Shown here: positions 9,995 through 21,616 of the stretch, piece after piece | How positions within the stretch are numbered: the first letter of the stretch is position 1 | How the letters are laid out: every line of letters begins with the position of its first letter | Origin: Henckelia pumila | Taxonomy: Eukaryota; Streptophyta; Magnoliopsida; Lamiales; Gesneriaceae | DNA length: 64,000 nucleotides | Reading direction: 5' to 3' | Assembly (NCBI RefSeq): GCF_033568475.1 | Contig: NC_133123.1 | Span: 6,873,001-6,937,000, forward strand | Notes under the pieces: model-generated | What the model was told of the DNA's origin: nothing | Seen by the model: only the letters and a program-made list of their open reading frames with translations | Database searches by the model: none | Position numbers and translations under genes: made by a program

Positions 9995-11450
9995 CTAGAG
10001 AGAGAGAGAGGGAGAGAGAAGGGAAAACATGAATATTTTTAAAGAATATAATATAATATAATGAGAGGATATGACAATGAGTGTGGATTTTCACAAAAAA
10101 CAAAAACAATCATGAGATACATAAAGACATTTGTTTTAGAATATTTTATATTGATTTTAAAAGTATTTCAAAACATTTAACATAAATAAAAGATTTATTG
10201 GATGAAGCTGTATTGTACACGAAATTAATAAAAATTGTTGAAATTTGGCGAAAAAATCATCTGAGATTGAAGTAATTAATACATATACACACACATATAT
10301 ATGAGTATAACAATCGTGTTGTGCACGTCGTCTATGCGTGTTTGTGTGCGTGCGTGTAATGCACGTGCGCGTGATATATACATACATATATATTATATAG
10401 ACACGTACGCGGGTGTACGTATGCGTGTGCGGTGTACGTGCATTTATGTGTGTTTGCATGTGTATGTGTAGTGCATGTGTACGTGTAATGCATGTGTGCG
10501 TGTGTTGTTCTTACATTCAAATATACCGTTCATAATTTAAACTTTATGTATATGTACTATTAACACAATAATATTGATATTTTAATAACAAGAACACAAC
10601 AATAAATAAAAGGCGTTTTTTTTAAAATTAAATATAAAAATTATTTTAAAATATATTTAAAAATTCAAAGTTATTTATAAAAAAGGGCTTGCATGTTTGC
10701 GTGCAATGTACGTGCTTCTATGCACACGTATGTGTACATACCATTTAAAATATAAAGTTATGCGCATATGTTATATTAACATAATATCATTAATATTCTA
10801 TTAACAAGATCACACAACAATAAATTCAAAGTTGTTTATAAAAAGTTATATGTAAAGTACTATTCTAAGATAAATTTCAAAATATTTCTTTAACAAATTA
10901 AAAGATTTGTTGAATAAAACTCCAACATCAACTCATAAAAAAATAAAATATCATTATTTAGTGGGAATCTAATTGGAATACGCCCAATTTATGAAAATTG
11001 CTGAATTATTTATGAGAAAATTTATTAGATTTTGACAACCATTAATTTCTAGATTTTATCATAATTATTTTATCAAAAAATTTACCAACGCCAGTTGGGT
11101 TTTATTTTTATCACGAATGCATGTCCTCTAATTCTGAAATGAAAATTGCCATATTCATAATATATAAAATAAATATAATATAATATAATATAACGGTAAA
11201 GAATCGTGGGTTACAAAAAATGGTCTCAAGTCCAATAACATGCATCTCGATTCCTTTATTCATCGATGGAAAATAATTGGGCTCTATTATTGGGCTGCAG
11301 GTCCTAGGCCGGGAAACTTTAGAAGCCCGACTGGTACAGCTTCCAACGACGTCGTTTTCTACAATCGATCGTTCAAAATTACTGCGCTCTGAATTTCTGG
11401 AACAGTAGCGTCGTTTCTTCAAGTCCAAAGCTGCTATCTTTCTGTTTTTG
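9995..11450. other. Intergenic, AT-rich with alternating TG/CA tracts
   Basis: A GA-rich microsatellite (9995-10022) probably belongs to the promoter of the minus-strand SANT gene. The rest is A/T-rich, interrupted by CGTG/TGTG-rich tracts at 10264-10510 and 10688-10740. Two blocks that share a TTAACA..ATAAT..TATTAACAAGA pattern (around 10560-10600 and 10770-10815) suggest an old local duplication. No gene recognised. Confidence 0.5.
10264..10510. repeat. Alternating purine-pyrimidine tract (TGTG/CGTG/TATA)
   Basis: Nearly 250 bases of TATACACACA, GTGCGTGCGTGT, CACGTGCGCGTG and TATATA segments. It contains a G-box-like CACGTG. Its composition resembles the tract at 6049-6300 but with more TG and less CG. 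A smaller patch follows at 10688-10740. A long minus-strand open frame across it encodes only a Thr/His/Tyr-rich low-complexity string and is not a gene. Confidence 0.65.
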
Positions 11451-11819
11451 CCCAAGTGTGAGTCGATTGTTTATGTTTGAATTTGTTCTTCGCTCGTATT
11501 CCGCATATATTTGTGTCTTTCGTATTCTAACAATTGAAATTCCTTTTGTTTCGAAGTCATTTGGTTTATGAATTTTGTTCTATCTGAGGCTGTCAATTTA
11601 CATCTGTGAGTTCTGTTTATTGGAGCTTTGGGACAGCTTAAAGTTGTTAAATTTTTACCCGATGGGAATATTTTTACGTGTATCATTTTTTTTTTTTTGA
11701 CATTATCGATTCGATATGGGGAGAATCTTTCTTAGTTTGTTGTCAAATTGGATTATTGGGAAATGAACTTAACTTAGATTGCTCTTGGATGGAAGGATTT
11801 GATTTGGAGAAAAAGAATT

Positions 11820-11829
11820 TGCCACCATG
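11820..11829 (+). promoter_or_regulatory. Strong start context GCCACCATGG upstream of the PPR gene
   Basis: The ATG at 11827 has a perfect consensus context and reads in frame, without a stop, into the annotated first PPR codon at 11902. The intervening 75 bases end in a pyrimidine-rich acceptor (TTTGTTTCAG), so they are intron if that acceptor is used and coding if it is not. Confidence 0.45.
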
Positions 11830-11901
11830 GAAAATATCTGTTCACTAAATTTAACTTCAGCTTCTTTCTATCAGTCATTCCTATCTTGCTTTTGTTTCAG
11901 G

Positions 11902-13865
11902 ATGCTTGGATTGAGGCATTCTCTGGCATTTTTCAGTATAGGATTGGATTCTGTTCAGTTTTCGAAGAATAGCTGCAGAAATATTGTGGTAAGCTTTCCC
12001 ATGAACGAGGACAAGTACTCTGCATTATTAGTTTTATTTTGTTGGAAGTCAAACATGTTTGGTTGCACTAGTCACGGAGTGTGATATGTTATTTATTTGT
12101 TTTCTGGTATTTTTTTTTCGTGTACTCATAGTCTCATATCCCATGAAATCAGTCGAAGTTCAAGAAAATTAAGTGTTCTTTAATGAAGTTTATTTGATAC
12201 TCTGATTAAGTGGAAATTGCACTTGGAGTTTGTGGGATTATTAAATTCAGCATATATAAGTTGGAAAATCCTCACTAGGATGAGAATAAGACCAACCATA
12301 ACTGTAACTAACAAAATAATTAACTGGACAGAGCCAAAATTCAGCGAGGCTCTGTTTGTGGCAGGGAAATGGTTTTGAGGAAATATTTGGTTTAGCTTGT
12401 TTTGAATTTGGAACTAAAAAGCATGTTTGTAGGGCATCTACTTCTAGCAAGGATCTGAAAATTCGCCGCTAAATGTTTTTCAACTTTTTCTACAAAAAAG
12501 GAATGTTGATTGAATTCCTTTAGGTCTGATATATATCCTTAAATGGGCAGTCTCTCTACAATGCAGTGTATTGACAGATGTCTGACTATACTGATAAATT
12601 TTTCAGCAATGTGGTGCTAAGGGTCCTCGACCGAGGTATCCCCGTGTCTGGAAAACCAACAAGAGAATAGGGACCATTTCGAAGTCCCTGAAGCTTGTTG
12701 AGTGTGTAAGTTTTCCTCCCTTGTAAGATAATATGCTTGGCAACAAGTATGTTTAATTTTCTCATGGCATTGTAAGTTCTCTTTTTCTTGTCAGCCAGCA
12801 CTTTGAACAAAAAAATGTGATTGTTTCCTTTGGATCATTGTAGATTAAAGGATTATCAAATGTCAAAGAGGAGGTTTATGGTGCTCTTGATTCCTTCATT
12901 GCATGGGATTTAGAATTCCCCCTGATTACAGTGAAGAAAGCTTTGAAAAGCCTCGAAAATGAAAAGGAATGGAAGAGAATAATTCAGGTAAATCAATACA
13001 TACTGTAGTGTAGCGTCTCTCCATTTGTTGCTTGACATCATTTGATCTTACTGCACATTGGAGCACAGGTAACAAAATGGATGTTAAGCAAAGGTCAAGG
13101 GCGAACAATGGGAAGCTATTACACTTTGCTGAATGCTCTGGCAGAGGATGGACGACTTGATGAAGCTGAAGCTCTCTGGGGGACACTATTTTCTGAAAAC
13201 TTGGAAAGCATGCCCCGTATCTTCTTTCAAAGGATTATCTCAATCTATTATCAAAGAGACATGCATGATAAGATGTTTGAGGTACCTCCTATTCGGCAAT
13301 TTCTAACTGACCCAAAAAATTTAAAATTTATGTATTGTTTTCTTAAAAGAATTAACTATGAACCCAACTCTCTTAAAATACATTAAGTTTCTCTCCCGAT
13401 CACATATATGAGGTTGGATTTGGCTAACTTCTTCAAATGCACTGTATTTGTACAGTATTTACATTTTCATAAAGTATTGAGTTTTCAAGGAATAAGACAT
13501 GTGTCTAGATTTGTTTCTCAAAAGATTCTGCTTTTCAAATATAGATATTTGCTGACATGGAAGAGCTCGGCGTCCGACCCACTACGCCAGTCGTTAACAT
13601 GGTCGGGAATGTATTCAAAAAGCTTGACATGTTGGAGAAGTACCAAAAATTAAATAGAAAATATCCTCCGCCAAAATGGGAATACCGATATATTAAAGGT
13701 AAGCGTATCAAAGTAAGAGCAAAATATCTTGGTACGACAGATGATGATGGCGAGATAAGTCCTCCTGACAAAGAAGACGATAGCGATTTAACGGATCATA
13801 CTGATGATTCAGAAATTAGTTCCGATGAATGCAATGAGGTAGATAATATGTATAGCAAGTTCTAG
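11902..13865 (+). CDS. Pentatricopeptide repeat protein, EMB1417 (At4g21190)/At4g18975 group
   Basis: Five coding exons (11902-11988, 12607-12705, 12844-12987, 13069-13281, 13545-13865) all have GT..AG borders and whole-codon phases. They encode 287 aa. Diagnostic segments are [60 protein letters not shown], a PPR unit around [18 protein letters not shown], and [15 protein letters not shown] before an acidic Asp/Glu/Ser tail. I recall these from a small plant PPR family whose member At4g21190 is embryo-essential (EMB1417). PPR proteins bind RNA and usually act in chloroplasts or mitochondria; the hydrophobic, Ser/Arg-containing N-terminus fits a transit peptide. The start is the ATG just after an acceptor AG at 11900. 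A second in-frame ATG at 11827 would add 25 residues if that intron is retained. Confidence 0.85.
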
Positions 13866-14625
13866 TTTTCCTTGTTCCCAGAAATTGGTTTCTGTACTTT
13901 GTAACAAGGAATGAGTATTAGATTATCATGAGTATATCCTCTTTTTCTTTTTCTTTTTTTCCCTTTTTTTTTTCCTTTTTCTTTTTCTTTTTTGAGGAGA
14001 CGATCATGTGTATATTCTGATACATGGAACTTCTGTTGAATTTTTTTGTATCATAGAAGAATATGTTTCCACAGATTCTACTCTGTGTATCAAGTAATCT
14101 TATTTATGATGCATTCAAATGAATGATATCTGTTAATTGTTTTGTCTGAATCTTTTTCAAGAAGATGCGTCGGTTATTTACCAACAAAAAATTGGAGGAA
14201 AAATATTATCTTGATTAGAACAGAGTAGTCGCCTTCAGTTATATAAGAAATCTTTAAATTTTCTAGTGATCTCTCTATACTAGTACAAGATTGTAGGCGA
14301 GCATAATATGATTTCTTGGACCTTTCAAGGTTTAAGCACTCCAAGTCGTATAGTCGTTACGAATTGTTAGTTAACTACTAGTTTTTTGCCTCGTGAGATG
14401 CCTAAAAAACATGCAAAAACTTAGAAATTCCAATTCAAATCAAGAAATGACAATTTCATGCCTATATTTCAGATCCATGAACCGTAAGCCTACGCTAATT
14501 TCAAGTACAAGATATCCATGTAACCGATCAAGTTTAACATGGCACAACAAAAACCTTGCTCACACTTTTCTCACCAATAATCTCAGGCTAAATGGTATAA
14601 GAAATTGATAATTTTGCATCTTCTG
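13866..14625. other. 3' flank of the PPR gene and BAHD promoter region; no gene seen
   Basis: A T/C-rich tract at 13935-13993 and general AT-rich sequence. Only short open frames with no family resemblance occur here. Confidence 0.6.
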
Positions 14626-14627
14626 CA

Positions 14628-14635
14628 TATAAATA
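14628..14635 (+). promoter_or_regulatory. TATA box of the BAHD gene
   Basis: TATAAATA lies 54 bases before the chosen ATG at 14682. That spacing would place transcription start near 14660 and give a leader of about 20 bases. Confidence 0.55.
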
Positions 14636-14681
14636 CGTGCATAGTATCTTGCAAAGACAGCAAGATCAAAGCATTTTCACC

Positions 14682-16257
14682 ATGGTTTCCCACGCTCTCA
14701 CTTTAACATCACAAGATTTACAGAAAGAGGAACCGATTTTACTGTTCTCTCCAAGCAATCCCACCCCTGTAGAAACCATGTTTTTATCCAACATTGATCA
14801 AGCAGTAACTTTTCCGGTCGAAACAGTTTTTTTCTATGAAGTTCCTTCAAACATGACTTTATCAGATACAATTAACGTTGCAGATAAGGTGAAAAAAGCA
14901 GTGAGTGAAGTGCTTTTGAGGCCTTACTATTTCATGGCTGGAAGACTTAACTTCAATGATGAGACGAAGAGAATGGAACTTATTTGCAATAATGCTGGAG
15001 TCGTTTTTGTGAGTGCAAAATCAAGATTTTCAATTAAGGATCTGGGAAATCTTTCTTACCCGAATCCCACTTTCAGTAATCTGATTCACCGTCCCGGGCT
15101 GTATAAAAGCCTAGCAGAAACTGCTGTTTTCACTATCCAGGTAATATCACAGGACCTTCTATCACATTTTGTGTGTATATGCATGTGCACATGAGATAAA
15201 ACGTGTAGGATCAAGAATTTATAGCTATATAAAGTTGTAAATAATAGCGCGATCCATGCATGATCATGTCTCTATGAGTGTCTTACATAGTAATCACACG
15301 CGAAGATTGGAGTAATTAATGAACATTTTTCTTGAAATTCCATATTCTCTGATGTTTTTTCAGGTTACAAGGTTTGAATGTGGTGGATTTTCAATAGGGT
15401 TCATGACAAACCATGCTATTCTTGACGGGAAATCAGCAAGTGAAATGTTTGATAATCTTGCTTCAGTATGCAGAGGAGAAGGCCTGAAATCTCAACTCAT
15501 TAACAATGACAGAGCTTGCATCAGAGCAAGAAATCCACCCCAAATTCATTATCCACACAACGAATACGTAAAACTTGCTAAAACAGCATCCCTGGCATCA
15601 TCTTTCACCTCACAGAAAAGAACATCACCATCTCCACTGATTTTCTCCGAAATGTATGCGCACAAACTCTTCTCTTTCAGTTTTGAAACACTCAAACTAC
15701 TGAAACAAAAAGCCATTTTGAAGTGCTCAACCTTTGAAGCCATTGCCGCACACATTTGGAGGGCAAGAACAAAGGCAGTGTGTGATGAGAAAAACCATGA
15801 TCAAGATTCAACAGTTCTCTTCGCCGTGGACATAAGGGATAAAACAACGCCACCTCTACCGGATTCTTTCGCGGGAAATGCTGTCATCACAGCATTTGCA
15901 ACTGCAAAAGCTCGGGATTTGATCGAAAAACCATTATCCTTCGGGGTAGAAACCGTGAAAAAAGGGAGGGAAAGAGTGACAGATGAGTATATAAGATCAG
16001 CTATAGATTGGCTGGAAGTTAACAAAGGAATTCCAGCAACTTGTGATGGAAGTTTCTACGTGTCAGCTTGGTGGAAACTTCCACTCAAAGAGCTTGATTT
16101 TGGATTTGGAAAGCCTAGACATGGTGGTCCGATTGTGAGTGGGAATGATGAGTTTGTTCTTCTTTTATCTGATGAAAATGGGATGGGGATTAATGTGTGG
16201 ATGGGGCTAGAAAAGGAGAAAATGAAGAAGTTCCAGTCTTTTGTTTTTGAGATATGA
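14682..16257 (+). CDS. BAHD (HXXXD-type) acyl-CoA-dependent acyltransferase
   Basis: Two exons (14682-15140 and 15364-16257) join in phase to encode 450 aa, the normal BAHD length. The start ATG has a CACCATGG context; an earlier in-frame ATG at 14637 would fall near the inferred transcription start. The catalytic HXXXD motif is HAILD at residues 170-174. The structural motif reads DFGFGKP (398-404), a variant of the usual DFGWG. The family transfers acyl groups from CoA thioesters to hydroxyls or amines in the cytosol, making esters of phenolics, fatty alcohols, terpenoids and alkaloids. The opening (EEPILLFSPSNPTPVETMFLSNIDQ) recalls the clade with omega-hydroxypalmitate feruloyltransferase and alcohol acyltransferases, but I cannot assign a substrate. 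Both exons are open. Confidence 0.9.
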
Positions 16258-16997
16258 TACTGTTGGATTAATGTTTTGAGAAGTTGATTTGTGTTCTGTT
16301 TTTCCTAAACATATATACATCTAATGCATGGTACTTTTATATTTGTTGTGTTGTTTAATTCAAAGAATATAGAAAAAAGAAATCGATTTCTTGGTCAGTT
16401 AACAAATCTTGAAAGTTATACTATTTTTTGACACGTAGGTCAAATACTTGATTATTCATAAATTAGTTGTTTGACGAATTTGAAGAAAAAAAATTTAATT
16501 AACTTATCAAAAACATTTCTTTAAGTCTAATCTTTGTATACGAATGCAAAACAGTTTGATTTCAAAATGATGTATTTGTGTTAAAACTCGAGAAAAAATA
16601 AATGGGGAGGTGGAAATAGCACGGAGGAGACTTTGAAACGAAAATTATATTCAAAAAAGGCGTCGGACGTTCTATTTCGAAGAAAGTCTCAAAAGTCAAA
16701 CCTTCTTGATTTTTTTTCCCAAAGGGAAAATTATTTTTTTGTCTTATTTGGCATCTTTGCGATTTTTTTTATACAATCGAAATTTAATTTGATTCTATCA
16801 TCTTTGTTTTATTTAACAATTTCAAAGATTTTTTTCCATTTTGCGCTAACATTGGGGAGAACCCACAATCTTCTACCGAGGCCAACTGGTCAATCAACAT
16901 CTGTTAACTAGACTGAGAGATTGTTTCAAGTTGTTCGGCCAAAGAATTCTCTCCTCCCACTTGACAAATTCTCATCTCCACCATCGCCGCCCTGAAA
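16258..16997. other. Intergenic between BAHD and CUL1-like genes
   Basis: AT-rich, with no recognisable gene. A plus-strand open frame at 16633-16911 encodes a Phe/Leu/Ile-rich string typical of A/T-rich noncoding DNA. Confidence 0.6.
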
Positions 16998-19182
16998 ATG
17001 GCCGACGCCGCCTTGAAAAATCGCCTGACATTTGAGGAGGCGTGGCCCTTTTTGCAGGGATGCATCGATAAGCTCATCCACAGTATTGAACATGATCAAG
17101 GACCGGGGGGCCATTCTCAGCCATTCACTTCAGAGACTTACATGCAGTTTTACACGTACGTATCCTCGTCTTAATACTTCGTTACTCTTAAGTTGTGTTA
17201 CGATCGTGAAATCATTAATTCCAGACAAGATATTTATTTTTCTCTATTAATTGATTTCATCTTTATGTCTGTTTGAAACTAATGAGCCTTAGCCATTGGA
17301 CCAATTGGTTTCAAGTTCGAACGCTGATTGCGAGTAGTTTTTTTGATTTATTTTAGGTAGAAGGGTCAATGCTCAATTACTGTGCGGACAGTTTTATTAC
17401 ATTGTTGTAATTCATTACTTGTATTTAAAAAAAAATGTTGTTTTAAACTTTGTTGAAAATCTGTGACTCCTATATGTTGCCATTTCCAGACAAGAAAATT
17501 TATCTCTGCATACCGCAATATTGTGATCTTCCTTTTAATCGTGGGTTGTAATGTTCAACCGATTCGAAACTGAATACTTGTGTACTGAACTGATTTTGAT
17601 TATCCTAAGATTATTTGTGAAAACTGTGGTTGAATTTGCATAAACAGTCCTTCCTTACATGTATGAACCAGGACGGTTTACGAGGTATGTCATCCTAATC
17701 CACTTGTTCCCGATGCTCGAAAATTGTATGATCAATATGGAAAAAACGTTTGACGACTACATCTCTTCCAAGGTTAGTAGATTTCTGCTGTTGTACATGT
17801 TTATTTTGTTGCCCTCATAAACAAAAATGAAATGGACTTTTCAAATTTGATTTTGGTTTTTCTTAAAAATATAACTTTGGCCCTTTAAACAATATAATGT
17901 TTACCTTCTCCTCTGCTGAAGATCATCACGATTTCCAGGTATTGCCATCTTTAAGGGGAAAGGAGAATCAAGATTTGCTGAAAGAATTTTTGAAACAATG
18001 GACTAAATTTAGAGTTTTGACTCGATGGCTGTTGAGATTATTTTATTACCTTGAAAGATACTTTGTAAAGAAGGCGAGAGTACCATCACTTGAAGAAACC
18101 AGTCACTTGGCCTTTTACAATCTGGTCTGTGGTAATCTTCTTGATTTTGAATGCCGAATCGTTACTGATGTTTTGTTTCATTAGATTTGATAATAATTTC
18201 TCCTATATTCTGTAGATTTACGGTGAAATCAACTCGCAAGTTACGGATGCAATTCTATCAATGGTGAGTTCTCTTCCTATTTATCACTGCTGAATCCTCA
18301 TTTAACTACATCCAGTTTCCTGTTTGTCCGTTCATCCAAAAGAAGCTCTGGTATTCATATACCGTATAAGAATGATTCATTTTTATTCTAAAGCACACAC
18401 ATATCTGTCTTGATACATGCACTGGTTTAATTTTAAGACTGAGTTCATATAGAGGTGACGTGGTGACCACGTTTTTTCAGATCGATAGGGAGCGTGAAGG
18501 TGAACAGATTGATCAAACTTTTGTCAAAGAAATTTTGGATATATATGTGGTGATAGGCGCGGATTCGTTGAAATACTATGAAAAAAACTTTGAAGAAGCA
18601 ATGGTTAATGCCACAGCTGAATTCTATTCAAAGAAAGCCTTGGACTGGATTTCGAATATGTCCTATGAGGATTATATGGTTAAGGTCGGTCCCAAGTCTA
18701 TACTTTTGCTATTGAAGATGTTTAAGTGCAGAGGATATACAATCAGTGTGTTGGAGAGTTTAATGTATGATATGTCGGAAGACTCGAAATATGAAAACTG
18801 TGCAATGACTTGTTGATGTCTTATTCTTGTTCGAGATATATGTGATGTAGGTTGATGAGTGCTTAAAACAAGAGGAAAGTAGGATCTCAAGCTATTTGAG
18901 GTATCGAACCAAACACAAACTGCTAGAGGTTCGTTTGCTGTTCTTTCACCTGATATTCATTATGCGTAGACGAATCAATGAAGTCCAAAGATCATTTGGT
19001 GCCTTGAGACTTGACAATTCTGAGTTTGAGTCACCTTATATGATCATTATTTTTAATACCAAGCAAAGTTTCTTGATGAAGTAAAGATGCTGACATTGCA
19101 ACAGGTTGTGAAACGTGAATTGCTCACCGTACACGCGAGCGAGCTTGAAGAAAAGAAGCATTTGGATGAGGCAGCTGGTTGA
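16998..19182 (+). pseudogene. Truncated CUL1-like (cullin N-terminal) gene, probably a pseudogene
   Basis: Seven exons (16998-17155, 17672-17772, 17939-18124, 18216-18263, 18481-18684, 18851-18928, 19105-19182) parallel the first seven of the CUL1 gene 14 kb downstream. Exons 3-6 match its lengths exactly (186, 48, 204 and 78). The product resembles the CUL1 N-terminus ([53 protein letters not shown]), which in CUL1 binds SKP1/ASK adaptors. Exon 2 is one base too long to stay in phase, with an A-run near 17743 the likely place. A weak alternative acceptor at 17684 restores an open frame but gives a non-cullin peptide there. The gene stops at a TGA (19180-19182) after about 250-285 residues, so it has no RBX1-binding or neddylation part. 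Arabidopsis also has short CUL1-like genes, so a retained short protein remains possible. Confidence 0.75.
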
Positions 19183-20551
19183 TCTGATAACTGATGTTTT
19201 CATCTTCAAGATCGTGTCATTGTAAGAGCATCGAACCATTTGTGTGCGTATGTATCCGTATCGTTCGGGTCGGGTCGAATGGACCATCTATGTATGTATG
19301 TGCCCGTATCGATCAGGTCGAGTGAACGAGTAAGATTCTGATGGATCGAAACGGATGTTATCTTTGTTGTACCTGTATCAGTTATGGGAGTTAATTTGAA
19401 AGTGGCAAGTTCTATTTTGTGGATAATTCAAGTCTCTGATCAGTCAATCTTCTGTGCTTGGGTTTGTTTGGGTCCATTAGATTTTATTACATAAAAAAAA
19501 ACTCACAAGACAATTTCAAGGGTTAATTTAAAATATGGATATTTAACCCGATCGAATCATAAAAAAAAAAAAAAAAATTTATGTCATAAATATTATTTTT
19601 CACTGCTAATATCGACATCGACATAGTTGACTCGCCTAACCATTTCATAAAGGATTTACTCTTATTACATAACGATGGACCTAATATCCATCATCCACAT
19701 TGCTTGTTAAGTGGTACCTATTCATATATGTGCACTTCTTAAATTGATAAAATTGCTACTTTAGTCACTTGTAACTTGACATGTTTTTTTATTTTAAAAA
19801 AATCGTGATTTGTAAAAGTTTGATTTTCATTAAATAATTGGGATTGTTATTATTGGTTTTGGTTTTTTTTTTTTTTTGATATTACTAAATTCAATCAATA
19901 TTATTTATTTGATTCCGATGTCATCCTGCGTTAGAAGGACGATACTATAACCTGTGTTGTACATATTAAGGTCTACCTAAGCAAAGAAGGAAAAACGACA
20001 AGTTTTTCTTCTTCTCATTCTAAAATATTGGTATTATTTAGTATTGTTATGCTTGGACATATTTTAATGAGTGTAAAATGCTTTTTATTTGCGTCATATG
20101 AGAAAAAAATGAGAGAATCAGTATCAAATAAGCAAATATTAGATGAGTTTTGCGACTTAAATCAACTCACACAACAATTACAATTTCCTCCCTAAAGCAT
20201 TTACTTTTACACGATCATTGTATCATCATTATTGCCGTAAACAACCAAACATGAATGCATTAGTTAAACAACTTTACTCGTGATTCTTGAATTTTAAAAA
20301 ATTTGAAACGTTTGGTGCTGCATAAATGACTCGACACACACTTGTACGAATCGAAGCACACATCCCTTTAAAAAATATTTACATGGATACGTTTATGTTC
20401 CATCTGTCAAGCTCATAATTTCTTTCTATAATTAGCCGCCGACGACAACAATGAATTCTTGCCAACACATTCATCAAGGTTGCAAATTTTGGTCAAACTA
20501 TGGGACAATTTAACCGCCCTCTCCCCGATCCTTCGACTCTTAACAGATACG
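19183..20551. other. Intergenic; AT-rich, one short imperfect duplication
   Basis: Two imperfect copies of a GTATGTAT..CGTATCG..CGGGTCG-type stretch lie at about 19247-19330, in what may be the 3' UTR of the CUL1-like gene. Poly-A (19560-19577) and poly-T (19863-19878) runs follow. No gene is recognised before the F-box gene. Confidence 0.55.
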
Positions 20552-21616
20552 ATGACTTCCCAGTTCCCCCAAGAAATCTTGATCGAAATCCTCTCCCGAC
20601 TTCCCGCAAAATCCGTAGGCAAGTGCAGGTGCGTGTCAAAACCATGGAAGGATCTGCTTTCGAGCCATGAATTCATTTCCAAAACCCACCAAGAAAATCT
20701 CATTCTAATCTCCCCTTCTCACTCCATTCACACCATATCCACAATCCAAGTGGATGGCTTTTCAAGAACCCTCGAGTTATTGCCACACACTTGGGTTACG
20801 GTGGTGGGTTCTTCTAATGGCTTGGTATTGTTAGTAAATGAAGAAGAGGAAAAGATTTTGGTGAATCCCGTGACTCTGCAGAAGGTGCAAGTACCAGATT
20901 CTCCCGTGGCTTTGTACAAGCCAGGGAGCTTTAGCATGCATGGATTTGGGTATGATAGTTCCAGTGATGATTACAAGATCGTGACACTTTCACATTTTGA
21001 TACTGATAATGAATACGAGCCAGATTGTGCTGACACGTTTGTGGATGTGTATTCTGTGAGAAGGGGTGTTTGGAAAAGGCTCGATAGTTCCCCTTATGAT
21101 CATGCTGTCCCTGAACTTGCCTCTGGGGCTTTTGTGAATGGGGCCATTCATTGGTTGGCTAGTAGTCGGGAACCCGGTTACCGGTCGGTAATCGCGGCTT
21201 TCGACATGGTCCGCGAGGCGTTTGATGAAATTCCTGCTCCAAGTAGCGTCGATGTGACCAGATTTGTGTTCCACAAACTTGTGGTTCTTGGAGGGTGTCT
21301 TTGTATGGTTGACAGTATAGGAGGCGATGGAACTGATGTGTGGATTATGAAAGAGTACGGTGTGGTGGATTCTTGGACCAAAATCAATATAAATGGGGAT
21401 AGTGGATTGGATGTAGTTAAGCCTTTGTGCTACGTTGGGGATGGAGAGGTCGTGTTTCTAACAGAAGATGAGAGTTTAGTCGTTTACGATCCGAAATCGG
21501 GGACATTTCGGGACATGATTGTCGATGGAGTTCCGGCAAATTTTTTGGATGGAGGGATCTTTGTGGAGAGTCTCGTTTCACCAGTTTTCAAGAGGTCATG
21601 TTTGAGGGCAGCTTGA
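20552..21616 (+). CDS. F-box protein with F-box-associated interaction domain (CPR1/At3g23880-like)
   Basis: Intronless and 354 aa from the ATG at 20552. The product opens MTSQFPQEILIEILSRLPAK, the first half of an F-box (residues ~4-45, continuing CRCVSKPWKDLLSSHEFI). An in-frame ATG 31 codons earlier would only add a non-conserved leader. The rest resembles the beta-propeller-like F-box-associated domain: GSSNGLVLL, ILVNPVTLQKV, GFGYDSSSDDYKIV, FVDVYSVRRGVWKRLD, FVNGAIHWLA and VYDPKSGTFRDM. F-box proteins bind SKP1/ASK and deliver substrates to CUL1-based SCF ubiquitin ligases, in nucleus or cytosol. The group is large and fast-evolving, so no target is inferred. It lies between a CUL1 fragment and CUL1 itself. 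Confidence 0.9.
   Translation: MTSQFPQEILIEILSRLPAKSVGKCRCVSKPWKDLLSSHEFISKTHQENLILISPSHSIHTISTIQVDGFSRTLELLPHTWVTVVGSSNGLVLLVNEEEEKILVNPVTLQKVQVPDSPVALYKPGSFSMHGFGYDSSSDDYKIVTLSHFDTDNEYEPDCADTFVDVYSVRRGVWKRLDSSPYDHAVPELASGAFVNGAIHWLASSREPGYRSVIAAFDMVREAFDEIPAPSSVDVTRFVFHKLVVLGGCLCMVDSIGGDGTDVWIMKEYGVVDSWTKININGDSGLDVVKPLCYVGDGEVVFLTEDESLVVYDPKSGTFRDMIVDGVPANFLDGGIFVESLVSPVFKRSCLRAA

Noticed and set aside
10157-10520. Minus-strand open frames rich in Thr, His, Tyr and Ile
   Set aside because: They only translate the TG/CA low-complexity tract; there are no splice or family signals.
17280-17380. tRNA-like box B (TTCAAGTTCGAACGC) in an intron of the CUL1-like gene
   Set aside because: No convincing cloverleaf or box A at proper spacing; too little to call a tRNA or SINE.
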